A DNA stretch of 60,000 bases from Polytrichum commune (GCA_950295325.1 OX485806.1:40984001-41044000), one strand, 5' to 3'; shown: positions 45,713-57,520, numbered from the stretch's first letter. Notes: generated by a model from the sequence alone, not told the origin. Translations and numbers: made by a program.

Positions 45713-46809
45713 TTTGATTTATGGGTCCCTTAAGTTTTGCTCTTTAGAGTGTGGCTAAGTTATTATGTTCTTATCTTTATTTGTTTGATGCGATGAACGA
45801 GTTACATGCTATGAATGGAAAATATGCTCAATGACTTTCACATTAGAAAATGAACATGGAATTTACATGTAATAACGGCATAATCAATTCATAGTTTAAA
45901 TCTTGTATTTGTAGTGGAGGCACTTATCGCATTAAATTGAACAACTCAACATAATACATGAGTCCATTTTCTAGCATGTTGATAGTATGTATGCATTTGT
46001 TTTTCTCTATACACTTCTTGTATACAAGGGATTGAATTTCAAAGTTACCCAAGCACGTCATTTAGGTTTCCAATGCAAAGTTCACCTCCCAGGGTTTCAA
46101 ATGAGCACTTGGACAAAGCGTGAAGAATGACATCATCCCACCAATCTTTCATCCCCCCAAAATGTTTCCACATCAACAAACCACTATGTATGCCTTCCAG
46201 TTCATCAAATGCGGCTTCATACTTGCCGACAACCCTAACTGGACAAGTAGGAGCATTCCTACACCAGAGAAGTTTGGAGCCACCCCTTGAGCAAGACCCA
46301 AAGCTTCTCCATCATGTTCACCAAAGTAGCTACATGGTGGGTTGACAAAATGGACAAACCCTGGGTCTAAACATTGCACTGGATAAAGCCGTTATTTCAG
46401 CCAATGACATTTGACAATCTTTTGCCTAGGCCCTATCTAGGTGCTCGTATGAACTAGGGCTAACTCAAATGCCCAACAAACACATGAAAAACTCCCGACT
46501 CCACGGTGCATCGTCCTACATCTAAGTAATGTCATGATCATTGTTTCATGAAGTTTGTTCTTGTTTTCATATTGTTCCACTTGAAGACCGAGTAGCAATA
46601 ACTTCTACAATTGGCATCTTGTGGTAAGCTAGGGAGGAAGTTCAATAATTATGCTCCAGATGACTCCAACAAACTGAAAGCCCATAGTATCAATTTCTCG
46701 AGATAAAACCCCTCGTCACAATATTAAAGCAGTTTGCGCTCGTTCATGTAGGCCCTGAGAATATATCCAAGGGATGCCCCAACTTAGTGCAAATTCAAAC
46801 TCGATATGA
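45713..46809. other. Intergenic, with a possible coding trace at 46080-46270
   Basis: A minus-strand frame over about 46270-46080 reads KYEAAFDELEGIHSGLLMWK followed by HFGGMKDWWDD, which is protein-like but too short and broken upstream to classify. The rest shows nothing. Confidence 0.35.
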
Positions 46810-47309
46810 GGGCCACTTCACACACAAGATTAAGAGCATGTGACCATTGCCCTTCAAGCACTCTCATTGGTGGGAGAGGCGGAGCTGGTCCAAGTTCGCT
46901 CCACACTACGCTCGAGGGACCAACGGAGTATGTGAATGCAAGATGGATGTAAAGTCTACATGGATTCCTACATGGCATCGAATGGATCATGTTTCATGGC
47001 CACTTGGATTGTTATCCAATACCACCTCTTGCAGGTAGGCCCAACAGGATACCGGGAGACCATGGCACTCCGAACGCTTGCAACCATTCATTTATTCTAT
47101 CTTATCACGTGTGAGGACCCGCATAAATAGAAATTCATCGAAATAGTATTTGGTTGAGGGCCAGGTCACATATGACTTCACACTACACTTGAGGGTCCAC
47201 AACCACACCTACATGATCTTGGAGGTGTGTTGGGGTGGCCTTTGGACACTTTCTTTTGGGCTATCACAATTTCTCGGTCATGGCTCTTGGCTCGTGTGCG
47301 AAGTGGCCC
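46810..47309 (+). mobile_element. ~500 bp Harbinger-type MITE (family H), copy 4
   Basis: Ends GGGCCACTTCACACACAAG and the complement of GGGCCACTTCGCACACGAG. The flanking triplets are TGA and TGT, so the target duplication has decayed. The interior is full length. Confidence 0.85.
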
Positions 47310-47335
47310 TGTGTCTCCTTGCACTAGATTCGGGC

Positions 47336-47563
47336 CAGTGCCCTGGAAGTTTTTGGGCACGGTCGGTCAAGATCCTAGTGATTCTAAATCCAACAGGTTA
47401 CATGTTGACGTCTTCCGGTTTTGGTTTCTTCATTTGAGGTATATTCTTCTATAGATTCCTCTAAAATGATTGGCAATTCTCCTAAAATCTCCAACTTCAA
47501 CCGGTTATTCCTCAAACTCACCCGGTTCATCTGTAAGTCACCGCCGGTTCTCCCCGAGCAGTG
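47336..47563 (+). mobile_element. hAT-like MITE, 228 bp, with 8 bp TSD
   Basis: Left end CAGTGCCCTGGAAG, right end 'ctccccgagcagtg'. The flanks ATTCGGGC (47328-47335) and GTTCGGGC (47564-47571) match 7 of 8. The interior matches the family. Confidence 0.8.
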
Positions 47564-47571
47564 GTTCGGGC

Positions 47572-48437
47572 ATCCCATGGTTATATTCTCAAGGCCCACA
47601 TGAACAAACACACATTGCTTAATCATGTGATGCAGGACTCACCTGCGGAGAATAACACTTCTCAGGTAGAAATACCATAACCCATTAACCACCCTCTAGC
47701 CGTGCACTAGACCGCCGTCATAATGGTGAAGTGCCATTTCTAAAACCGATCATGGCTCGGCATCAACTTCAATGTGTGTACACTTAGTGTAGCCAATGGG
47801 AGTCAAGTGTCAATGTACTCATGAGGTAACTGATTTAGGCGATGTTCTGTATGGAAATGCGGATCACCGTGCTCGGTGTAGGGAAAATCTAGTGAACGAG
47901 TAGGGGGTTGGACAACTTTCCACTTTGAAAAATTGTAGCATTTTTTGTATAGGGCAGAAAAGTATGAAACAACTTGCATTCTTCACGAATCCTTCTCGTC
48001 TATCTTGGAAAAATTATCTCATGACCAGATCCTCAATGCGAATCACCTTATTTTCACGGGAAATGGTATTTCTACCTTAAGCCTTTCAATGAATGATGTC
48101 GGGTTCAAATAAGTTAATGATATCCATCACGCTCTTTACCGTGTCTTCACCCTGAAAAGCCTTGTTCAGTGTGGCGGGCTGGCACCTATCTTAGGAGTGA
48201 AGATCCCCATGCAATATAACTTATAGTTCGAGATGCTCGAACCTCAATAAAAGTTCATATTGATTATCCAATCAAGTGGGGACTCCATTGTATCATTCAA
48301 GCATGTGATGAGTATAATAGCAAGCCTACTAGCTTAGCCGGCGGGCAGGTACACAAAATTTGTGTATGCAACTGAAGGGCTGCTGTTCAGTGACCGGGGA
48401 CGTGCCCGGGAAGTTTTTGGGCATAGTCGGTCAAGAT
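47572..48437. other. Intergenic, with a hAT-like MITE fragment at the right edge
   Basis: About 48392-48437 carries a left end of the hAT-like family ('cagtgaccggggacgtgccc', 'tttttgggcatagtcggtca') cut off by the next element. The rest is unrecognised. Confidence 0.45.
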
Positions 48438-49182
48438 CTATGATTGGGTAGAACCGGCAGTTAGGCCCACTTCACACACGAGACTGAGAGCCCGTGACCA
48501 TTTCACTTCAAGCACTCTCATTGGTGGGAAAGGCGGAGCCGGTCCAAGTTCGCTTCACACTATCCTTGAGGGACCAACGGAGTATGTGAATGCAAGATGG
48601 ATGTAAAGTCTACATGGATTCGTACATGGCATTAAATGGATCATGTTTCATGGTCACTTGGACTATTTTCAAAAACCACCTCTTGGAGGTAGGCCTAACA
48701 CAAAACCGGGAGACCATGGCACTCCGAACGTTCCCAACCGTTTGATTTAATCTATTTTATCATGTGTGAGGATCCGCATGAATAGAAATTCATTGAAATA
48801 GCAATTGGTTGAGGGCCAGGCCACATATGACTTCACACTACAGTTGAGGGTCCGTGACCACACTACATGATTTTGGAGGTGTGTTGGGACGGCCTTTGGA
48901 CACTTTGTTTTGGGCTCTCACACTTTCATGGTCACGGCTCTTGGCTCGAGTGTGAAGTGGTCCTTAGTTATAGATGAATCGGTTGAGTTTGAGAAATAAC
49001 CGGTTGAAGTTCAAGACTGCAAGAAAATTACCAATCATTTTAGAGGAATTTATAGAATATACCCCAATTTAATAGAGGAAACCCGAAGGATGTCAACATG
49101 TAACCGGTTGGACTTGCAAACACTAGGATCTCAACCGATTATGCATGCTCAAAAATCTCCCCGATCACTGGTCAAGATCCCA
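48438..49182 (-). mobile_element. hAT-like MITE interrupted by a family H MITE
   Basis: It starts CTATGATTGGGTAGAACCGG, is broken at 'cagTTA', and resumes at 48967 with 'gttatagatgaatcggttga', ending at the complement of CAGTGATCGGGGAGA. Joining across the break with one TTA restores the family sequence. Confidence 0.85.
48464..48963 (+). mobile_element. ~500 bp Harbinger-type MITE (family H), copy 5
   Basis: It lies inside a hAT-like MITE, with TTA at 48461-48463 and 48964-48966. Ends GGCCCACTTCACACACGAG and the complement of GGACCACTTCACACTCGAG. Confidence 0.9.
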
Positions 49183-49590
49183 GTGATCCTAAATCCAACC
49201 GGTTACATGTTGACATCTTCCGGTTTTGCTTTATTAATTTGAGGTATATTCTATAGATTCCTCTAAAAACGATCGATAATTCTCCTGAAGTCTTGAACTT
49301 CAACCGGTTATTTCTCAAACTCAACCGGTTCATCTGTAACTAACCGCCAGTTCTTCCTGGACATAGATCGGGGAGATTTGTGGGCATAATCGGTTGAGAT
49401 TATCCTAGTGTTTGCAAGTCCAGCCGCTTACATGTTGACATCCTCCAATTTTCCTTTATTAAATTGGGGTACATTCTATAAATTCCTCTAAAATGATCCA
49501 TGTTTTTCTTACAGTCTTGAACTTCAATCGGTTATTTCTCAAACTCAACCGGTTCAATTGTAACTAACTGCCGGTTCTCCCCGATCATAG
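49183..49590 (+). mobile_element. Two further hAT-like MITE copies
   Basis: 49183-49366 lacks its first ~20 bp and abuts the inverted copy at 48438-49182. A second copy runs from about 49372 (GATCGGGGAGATTTG) to 49590 (complement of CTATGATCGGGGAGA). Both show CAACCGGTT internal motifs. Confidence 0.75.
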
Positions 49591-49627
49591 GGGTTGTTTA
49601 CACCATGGACCATGAAGTCGTCCCAAA

Positions 49628-51791
49628 TGTAGGGCCTCCGGATCCAAATACAACAAGCAAGCTTACAGGTAGGGCGAGACGGACCAGCGAAGACAAGGGA
49701 ATTCGGAAGCACAACACAACGGGTGTAACAGGGGAGAGTGAGAGCCAAAGGGACTGAGGGCCTGCCGAAGTCGGAGCAGTGAGGGAGCCGTTCGAAGGAA
49801 GCCGGAGGGACCGGAAGCGAATGGAGGAGACAGAGAGCAAACTGGGAGCGGGCGAGAGAGTGACGAGCCACGTGGCGACAGGGGCGTGAAGGCCCGGCAA
49901 AGGGGGGAGGCTGCGAGCCCGAGAAGACTGTGTGTGAAAAGGCCAGCCACCCTTCCCTCTTATGGGGCCCACCGACCTACCCAGACCATGAGTAATTAGG
50001 GTTACGGGCTACCAATTAGTGAGAGCCTTAGATTAGTAGGTTAGGACTACTCTTGAGCAAACCCGTTAGTGACCTCTTACACTAATGAATTAGAAGATGC
50101 TCCAATAGGATAGTAAGTAGACATAGTAAGGATGGAAGAAGGGATGAACCCTTAGATGATAGATGGAAGGACACAAGGATGACGAATTTTGGATGGGCTT
50201 AACTACCGGCAATGAATAATGAGCCTATTTTGGGATGAATGGAAGAAAGGGGATGACAACTACCAATGGCACATCTAGGCGGTTGAAACATGCCCATATG
50301 TACCTCTTTAGTAGAGCTAATTTAAGCACGTGCCAGTCTATTAATAGATCGGACAGGGCTGAATTTAGACTGTATGAACATTCAGGGCTAAAATTAGTAA
50401 ATACAGACATTTAAAGACCTAACCGCCACATCTTAGATTACCCTAAATTCGAAGCCTATATAAAGGGGCCACATATGGCACCTAATTCACCTCATTCTAA
50501 ACACGAGCCATCCGAGGTGGAGGACGACGCGCTTGAAGACTAAAGGATATAACCTATCCTCGAGTTTGAAGACTAAAGGATATAACCTATCCTCGCATTT
50601 GAAGACTAAAGGATTGTAATCCTCACAATTGCAAATTCAAAGGGATTGAGATATTATCCCCGAACTTGAAGGCGTAAAGGATTGAAGAATCCTCGAAATG
50701 ATTCAAGACTTTAGAGGATAGGAAATCTTAGAGTTTCTTCAACACGAAGAGGATCAAGGATCCGTAGAAAATTGAGATTTTGGAAAATCAAATAAACCGG
50801 AGGAACTTTTGGAGACATTGATTTGGGAGTTGATTAAACTTGAAAGCGTAAAGCCAAAATTGGCAGTACTCGAAAGAATTAAAAAATGGAGCAAAGCCAA
50901 ATTGGATACCTAGAGCTACTCGAGTGTGATTTGAGGTAGATTGAGCTAGGTGGCGAAGTCGAAGTCATGATCTAGAGAACGTGGTGGACGCGACATGGAG
51001 ATTATCAAAACATGAAATCATTTCAACTTGTGTACACGGAATGCGGCCGGCAAATGGAACCTCATCAACCTCTTAACTCGGAGCAAGATTAGGATTTCAA
51101 CTCATTAAAACTCTACTTCATAGATTTAAAGAGAACTCAAAAATCATGTGATATGATTGAAGATTAATACTCGAATACGGAACAAACATTTGATGAAAGC
51201 TTTTCACAAGAACATTATGTGAACTCTAGGAATTGAATAGAAGAATGAAATCTTATGAATATACTTTAGTGAGGGAGTATGTTTGGGCCTTCAAAGGAAT
51301 TGTGAACTTATCATAAACACACATTCTTAATGGATTAAGGATATTTTACGATCATTCAAACCATGAAAGATATTGTATGTATGAATGATGTTCTCCCTAA
51401 AACACTTAACCTTGACATTAGGATTTCGGGGAACATAAACTTGACAACTTGGACACTTTATCCTTAGGGATTTATAAAAGGATTTTGAAACACTTTTCTT
51501 GATTACGAAAAGTATTGTGTTGCTAAATCTATTTAAAGGTTTAGGATCACCTAACCTTGACATTAGATTTCGGGGGACATAAACTTGAAAACTTAGGTCA
51601 ATTTGTCCTTGAGGATTCAAAAGAGCATTAAGATTTTGTATCACAAAATTAAGATTATATGAGTGCAAACACCTTCACCATAAATGGAAATCAAATGAAG
51701 GATCTAATTTTGGTGGGAGTAACTTCCATGTAAACCGGTCAGCAGCGGGTTACACCGTCTAAGTTGCTGAGGGTTGAAGGTGACCTCGACA
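49628..51791 (+). mobile_element. Probable solo LTR, 2.16 kb
   Basis: It starts TGTAGGGCCT and ends CCTCGACA (TG...CA). The flanks CCAAA (49623-49627) and CCAAT (51792-51796) match 4 of 5, the target duplication size of LTR retrotransposons. A TATA-like 'tatataaag' lies at about 50457, fitting an LTR promoter, followed by an AG-rich leader-like stretch with short repeats of 'gaagactaaaggata'. No internal coding domain or second LTR flanks it, hence solo. Class (gypsy or copia) is unknown. Confidence 0.65.
50455..50475 (+). promoter_or_regulatory. TATA box-like motif of the solo LTR
   Basis: 'cctatataaagggg' lies inside the LTR with AT-rich sequence upstream and a repeat-rich, leader-like stretch downstream. 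This is a typical promoter position within an LTR, by inference only. Confidence 0.4.
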
Positions 51792-52334
51792 CCAATGCCC
51801 TATAAATTCTATGATTGGTTGTTGGACTCGTCCCGGGACCACTTCGGTTTACACTGAGGAAAAAAAGGCCAGAGTTGCCATGGAGTTCGAGTTCCCCAAA
51901 ATGCATATTTTAAGGCTTACATTGTCCACTGTCATGATCCAACGGGGTTTGTGGTGGGAGAGGCAAAAGAGGTTCACTTGTTGCATATTTTAGGAGACCA
52001 AGGCAAAGAAATGATGTTATGATATTCTATTTTTTGTAAAAATACATCTAGCCAAACAATTCCATAGTTACAAGGACCAAAGGGAAGAAGGGGAGAATGT
52101 CAAACATGAAGAAAATTCCCAAAACTGCCCTTTTTGGACACTTGTTAAGAAAATCACCACATCCATTTTTCGGGTGCGTGGTCACTTCTCTTGATCCATG
52201 TTCGGTTTACACCTAGTTAGGGGCCCAAAGACTTTAAAAATGAAAAATTTTAAAGTTGGACTTTGAAATGGGACCATGCAAAAAAATGCCATGTGACGTG
52301 GGACGACTCCATGGTCCTTGATGTAAAGATCCCC

Positions 52335-52728
52335 TTACTAATCAATAAATAAGGGTTGTTTAATGGCTAGCCAGATTGTCTAGCATGTTGTGGCCCGGGG
52401 GGGGGGGGGTTGTTGGGTGTAGAAAGTGAATCCCATACCCCCCCTTGAAAAATTGTATGTCTTTAGTTTGCTATACAAATCATAGAGGGAGAATATTATC
52501 ATAAATGTGTGGTGATTCTCAAGATGCAAGATATATTTAACCACATGGAAATAGGCTCAAGCAACAAACGGTTAAATTTCTATTAATAATGAATGCATTG
52601 AAGGGTATCATCATACTCATACCCAATGTAATCCTTATCAACGCCAACTTTATTCCCCTTGGTTAGAGCTTCGGAGTGTCTAGCTAAACACATCCATTGG
52701 GAAAGGGGCAAAAAACTCAACGACCCAA
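52335..52728. other. Intergenic with a poly-G run
   Basis: A run of more than ten G lies at about 52398-52410. No other feature. Confidence 0.5.
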
Positions 52729-52737
52729 CTATTTTAT

Positions 52738-53093
52738 GCCCTGGGCTAGATCAAATCTTCATTTGGCTGGGCCCCGTCCCTCCAACACCTCTTTCATTGT
52801 CCAGTCTTCATGTCCGCACCTACGTGGGAACTCTTCCTCGTTGGGAACCAATGTGACAATACCTGGTCAAAATGACAAATATTCAAGTTGACATCACTTT
52901 CATTATTCCCAAGTTAGTTGACGGAGTTCCTTCACATGCCAAAGGAGTTTAATGGCTTAAGTGACCAGGTATTGTCACATTGGTTCCCAACGAGGAAGAG
53001 TTCCCATATAGGTGCGGACATGAAGACTGGGCAGTGAAGGAGGTGTTGGAGGGATGAGACCCATCTAAATGAAGATGTGATCTAGCCCGGGGC
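52738..53093. mobile_element. Mutator-like foldback MITE (family M1), copy 1, 356 bp
   Basis: Long terminal inverted repeats of about 130-140 bp start GCCCTGGGCTAGATCAAATC and are inverted at the right end (complement of GCCCCGGGCTAGATCACATC). The flanks CTATTTTAT (52729-52737) and CTATTCTAT (53094-53102) match 8 of 9. A 9 bp target duplication with very long inverted ends is the Mutator signature. Confidence 0.85.
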
Positions 53094-53102
53094 CTATTCT
53101 AT

Positions 53103-53517
53103 ACCCTATGTTTTCCATATATAGAAAACTCAACTTCAAATAGCCTTGGAATAATTAAGTGGATCCCAGCTAGAATGATTGGCCTTCAAGCTATAGGTAT
53201 ATATATAGTCATCATACTCTTAGTCTGGGCCAAATACTGAAGCGTGCCCCTATCTAATCAAAGGTTGAAGTAGATGCACATGTTTCATTTTGCACCATGT
53301 TGTGCTCTAAATTTGTTGAACTTTCCAAGCTCAATGCGTAGTCAAGATAATTGAAGGGAAGGAGGGGAACCTATATGGACCACTTATCAAGAAGAAGATG
53401 AATATGACCACTTGTTAATGGAGGAAATAAATCATATGAGGTCGAAAGATGCACAAGGGAAATGGCAACGGCCTCAATTTGCATCCACTAATCATCTTGT
53501 ACTAATCAATTGCATGT
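53103..53517. other. Intergenic, nothing recognised
   Basis: Non-coding sequence between MITEs. No feature supported. Confidence 0.5.
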
Positions 53518-53520
53518 CTA

Positions 53521-54011
53521 GGGCCACTTCACACATGAGACTGAGAGCCCGTGACCATTGCACTTCAAGCACTCTCATGGGTGGAAAAGGCGGAGCCGGT
53601 CCAAGTTCACTTCACACTACACTTGAGGAACCAACAGAGTGTGTGAATGCAAGATGGATGTAAAGTCTACATGGGTTCTTATATGCCATCGAATGGATCT
53701 TGTTTCCATGGTCACTTGGACTACTTACAAAACCCACCTCTTGGAGGTAGACCTAACACAAAACCGGGATACCATGACACTCCAAACACTCACGACCGTT
53801 GATTTATTCTATTTTATCATGTGTGAAAACCTGCATGAATAGAAATTCATTGAAATAGCATTTGGTTGAGGGCCCGGTCACATATGACTTCACTACACTT
53901 GAGGATCCATGACCACACTACATGTTTTTCGAGGTGTGTTGGGACGGCCTTGGGACACTTTCTTTTGAGCTCTCACAATTTCATGGTCACGGCTCGTGTG
54001 TGAAGTGGCTC
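53521..54011 (+). mobile_element. ~500 bp Harbinger-type MITE (family H), copy 6
   Basis: Ends GGGCCACTTCACACATGAG and a right end slightly shortened ('ggctcgtgtgtgaagtggctc'). The flanking triplets are CTA and TTA, one base changed from a TTA duplication. Confidence 0.88.
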
Positions 54012-54014
54012 TTA

Positions 54015-54550
54015 CTATCCCAGAGAAGGTGGGTACATAACTAAGAAAAATATCCAATTTAGGCCCACTCACCTTAACTACTTGTAACAACTTTTCTTTT
54101 AATGCAACCAGCATTCAATGTACTCAACAACATCTCATTATCAGTTTTTTTTTAATAAAAAAATACCCCTCACCCTAGAGGGTTAATGATAGATGTACCC
54201 ATTGCCTTCTCCTTACAGTTACTAAGGGTAGTAAGCTTATCAACAACTTAAGCTAAGCTCATCATCGCAAGAAGAGGATGAGCTTAGTTTGTGATTACTA
54301 ACTTAACTTACATATTTACACAGCAGTAATTGGGTTAAATGATGCTTAATTACTTTGTTATCATTAAACACTCCAAACAACCTTGCCTCCCTTTGTACTA
54401 AGCTTAGCGTCCCTAGCTTTAGTTCCATTGCCAACCATCTGTGGGAGCTAAGTAGGCAACTTGCTACCGTGGTTAAAGGACGTCATTAATTTGTTAATTA
54501 ATTTGCCCTTACAGTAAATGAAAGGGGTGAGTGTAAATAGTGGGGTATCA
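54015..54550. other. Intergenic, nothing recognised
   Basis: AT-rich sequence with repeated 'aagcttagc/taagctta' words but no supportable element or gene. Confidence 0.45.
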
Positions 54551-54560
54551 AGAGGGATGG

Positions 54561-55304
54561 GAGAGAGAAAAATATTGCATACGAGGGTAAGTTACCTCAC
54601 ATCCATCCAACAAGAAAGCTTAACGTACCCCCTATAGGTTTGTTGTTGATTCATTTCAAGTGACTTTGAGTAGACTAAGGGCCACTTCACACATGAGTCA
54701 AGAGTCGTGACCATGAAATTGTGAGAGCCCAAAAGAACGTGTCCAAAGGCTGTCCCAACACACTTCCAAAATCACGTAGTGTGGTCACGGACCCTCAACT
54801 GTCGTGTGAAGTCATATGTGACTGGGCCCTCAACCAAAAGATATTTCAATGCCTTTCTATTCATGCGGGTCCTCACACATGATCAAATATAATAAAACAA
54901 TGGTTGTGAGCGTTCGAAGTGCCATGGTCTCCCGGTTTTGTGTTAGGCCTACCTCCAAGAGGCGGCTTTTGAAAATAGTCCAAGTGCCAAGAACCATGAT
55001 CCATTTGATGCCATGCAGGAATCCCTGTAGACTTTACACCCATCTTGCATTCATATACTCCGTTGGTCCCTCAAGTGTAGTGTGAAGTGAAGTTGGGCCG
55101 GCTCCGCCTTTTCTACCCATGAGAGTGCTTGAAGTGTAATGGTCATGGGCTCTTAGTCTCATGTGTGTAGTGGCCGTAATTTATGTGTCACATTGATTGA
55201 AAGAAGTAATCTCCGGGATGCATACTATTTCATGGTTTTTATGTTGGATGAATGAGGATACCTGACATGTGATCATTTCCTCTCTTTGTCCACAAGAGAT
55301 GTAG
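54561..55304. mobile_element. Foldback MITE family M2, copy 3, split by a family H MITE
   Basis: The left arm ('gagagaaaaatattgcatac', 'cctcacatccatccaac') and right arm ('atgttggatgaatgaggata', 'gatcatttcctctc') match the M2 inverted repeats. About 500 bp of family H lies between them. Confidence 0.7.
54679..55176 (-). mobile_element. ~500 bp Harbinger-type MITE (family H), copy 7
   Basis: Reverse orientation, flanked by TAA at 54676-54678 and 55177-55179. Ends GGGCCACTTCACACATGAG and its inverse ('gtgtagtggccg'). It is nested in an M2 element. Confidence 0.88.
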
Positions 55305-55844
55305 CCGTCCATCCAATACATGTTCTCCTTGAGCTGAAGTTGCAAAATCAAGGCAAACTGCAAGGAGTGTAATGTATGCGGATTGTAAAATTTGGTTACT
55401 TTTCTTAACTGGACACCTAAATTTATTTGGTGGTGTGGTTGGGTGAGGATCAAAGATCAAACACCACAAAGGCACATCATGCTTAGAAAAGATTGGAATA
55501 CGTCTTCAGACTTTATTAAGTAAGTATTCCACACTCAATAATGAACATGATTGGGAGGACCTATGTATTCAGGTATGGAATCAACAAACATGCACCAATG
55601 ATAATCATAACCAGACTAGGAGAGGTTCGGTATTCAATCCGATGTTTGCCAATGCTTCATTGTAGATTTGCTAATGCAAAACACATTTCTTTGTGTAAAT
55701 CTAATAAGTACCAATTAGTAGAGGTTGGGGAACATGAAAAACGAACTGATTAACATCCACATACCTAATGTTACTAGTTTAATGCAAGATGCAAGACTGT
55801 CAAAGAGTTACAACAATTTGTTTCCTCATTGTCATCCACATTAA
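55305..55844. other. Intergenic, nothing firm
   Basis: Fragments resembling repeat family F5 ('gggtgaggatcaaagatcaa', 'gattgggaggacctatgt') are present. No gene. Confidence 0.4.
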
Positions 55845-55853
55845 GGTAGTCGC

Positions 55854-56208
55854 GCCCCGGGTTAAAGCACATCCGTGTTCGGCTGGGCCCTGCCCCTCCC
55901 ACACATCCTTCACTGCTCAGTCTTCTTGCTTGCACTTGCATGGGAGCTCTTCCCTGTTGGGAACCAATGTGACAATATCCGGTCACTTAAGCCATTAAGC
56001 TTCTTTGGCATGTGATTAACTCCATCAATTAACTTGCGAATAATGAAAGTGATGTCAATTTGAATATATGTAATTTTGACTGGGTATTGTCACATTGGTT
56101 CCCAATGAGGAAGAGTTCCCACGTAGGTGCTGGCAGGAAGACCATGTAGTGAAGGAGGCGTGGAAGGGGTAGGGCCAAGCCCAACATAGATGTGATTTAG
56201 CCTAGGGC
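55854..56208. mobile_element. Mutator-like foldback MITE (family M1), copy 2, 355 bp
   Basis: The ends GCCCCGGGTTAAAGCACATC and the complement of GCCCTAGGCTAAATCACATC are inverted over about 130 bp. The flanks GGTAGTCGC (55845-55853) and GATAGTCGC (56209-56217) match 8 of 9. Nearly the same length and structure as copy 1. Confidence 0.85.
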
Positions 56209-56217
56209 GATAGTCGC

Positions 56218-56490
56218 ACCTGTTCCTAGTATAAATATGCCAAGTTTGGGTTAGTGTTGGATTGGTAGCATTTTTTTTGACATCATTCGGATATCCAATA
56301 ACATGACCCTTACATTTCTTTGGAATCAACAAGGGTATGAGTATTTGAATATATAGATACATATATATTTGTTTTCAATACCGTTTGTGTCTACACATCA
56401 TGTAAGAACTTTCATACCTAGTTAAAAACTTGTCTGGTTGGATTAGCCTTTAAAAGTGGATTCATGAGCCATATGAACCAAGGTGGTTTT

Positions 56491-56529
<39 letters not shown>

Positions 56530-57038
56530 CTTAAATAAAATTTGAAATGAAAATTATTTCATAAGTATGTATGGTCTTGTCATGGGGTGTCCCATATCGA
56601 GCTACTCATATTGGTCATGCCCCACCTTTTGCGTGAGATGAAGAGCTTCTTGGACAATCTATTTATGACATTGCTTAAACCTCAACGAAGTATAAGTTTG
56701 GCGGTTCCATGGCCCTACCTATGTTGAAGCCCTACCTATGTTGAAGCTTCCCATTGGTTTATTTTTTATTTATTTTTATTTGTATTAATTTGTAATGTTG
56801 TGTTGTGCACATAGGTCATCCTACTATGCTCTCACTTGGTTTTGGATTTTATTTTTTGATGGTGGAGGATATGTAACATATCCTTTGTGTCCACTATTCT
56901 CTTGACTCACTACAAGGATCACGTGGTCATCCCATTGGACCATGTAATTGGGTTCAATATTTTCACACAAAAGTGGGAGAAAGTGGTTGAAACTACTATC
57001 ATGCCAATGTGATTTCTCGCACAAATGGGCAACCTGAC
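56218..57038. repeat. Intergenic with (GT)n microsatellite and a short duplication
   Basis: A GT run spans about 56494-56527. An 18 bp direct duplication ('ccctacctatgttgaag') lies at about 56712-56747. No gene. Confidence 0.6.
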
Positions 57039-57040
57039 TA

Positions 57041-57305
57041 CCGTAGTACCATAGCTGGTTCGTTCAAAAATAATTCTAAAAATAAAAAACGTAAAAATTA
57101 TGAAATTATGAAGACAGAAAAACGAAAATAAAATTGATTAATTTTTGCAATCTTTTGGTGTTTCTAAGCCATTTAAGGTCATTTTTATTGATTTTTTTGC
57201 TAAAAATGAAAATTGAGAAATTCAGTTTTTTGAGAGGCGAACCTTATTTTTTCAAAATAAATAAATATTCGTTCGCCAGGGGACGAACCAGCTATTGTGT
57301 TACGG
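57041..57305. mobile_element. 265 bp foldback MITE with TA target (Tc1/mariner-like)
   Basis: The left end CCGTAGTACCATAGCTGG and the right end (complement of CCGTAACACAATAGCTGG) extend into GTTCGTyC, an inverted repeat of about 25 bp. TA flanks both sides. The interior is A/T-rich. Only one copy was noticed. Confidence 0.65.
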
Positions 57306-57489
57306 TATAAGTTCCCCAATTAGGAGGCCTTAAGTGAGGTGAACCATGTCAATCCATACATAAAATAGTGATGAAATAAAATTACACTATCACTCACATA
57401 TGTAATTGAACCGTGAAAGAAATGTTCCAAATTTCAAGAACTCAAGAATTCTCAAGGTAATTCCCGTGGTGGGGAACCACTTTCCACTC

Positions 57490-57520
<31 letters not shown>

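Larger units (their letters stand above)
49591..52334. mobile_element. Foldback element family F4, copy 3, split by a solo LTR
   Basis: The left arm 49591-49627 (GGGTTGTTTACACCATGGAC, then CATGAAGTCGTCCCA) and the remainder 51792-52334 (resuming 'attctatgattggttgttgg', ending 'ccttgatgtaaagatcccc') together make one F4 element. Confidence 0.75.
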
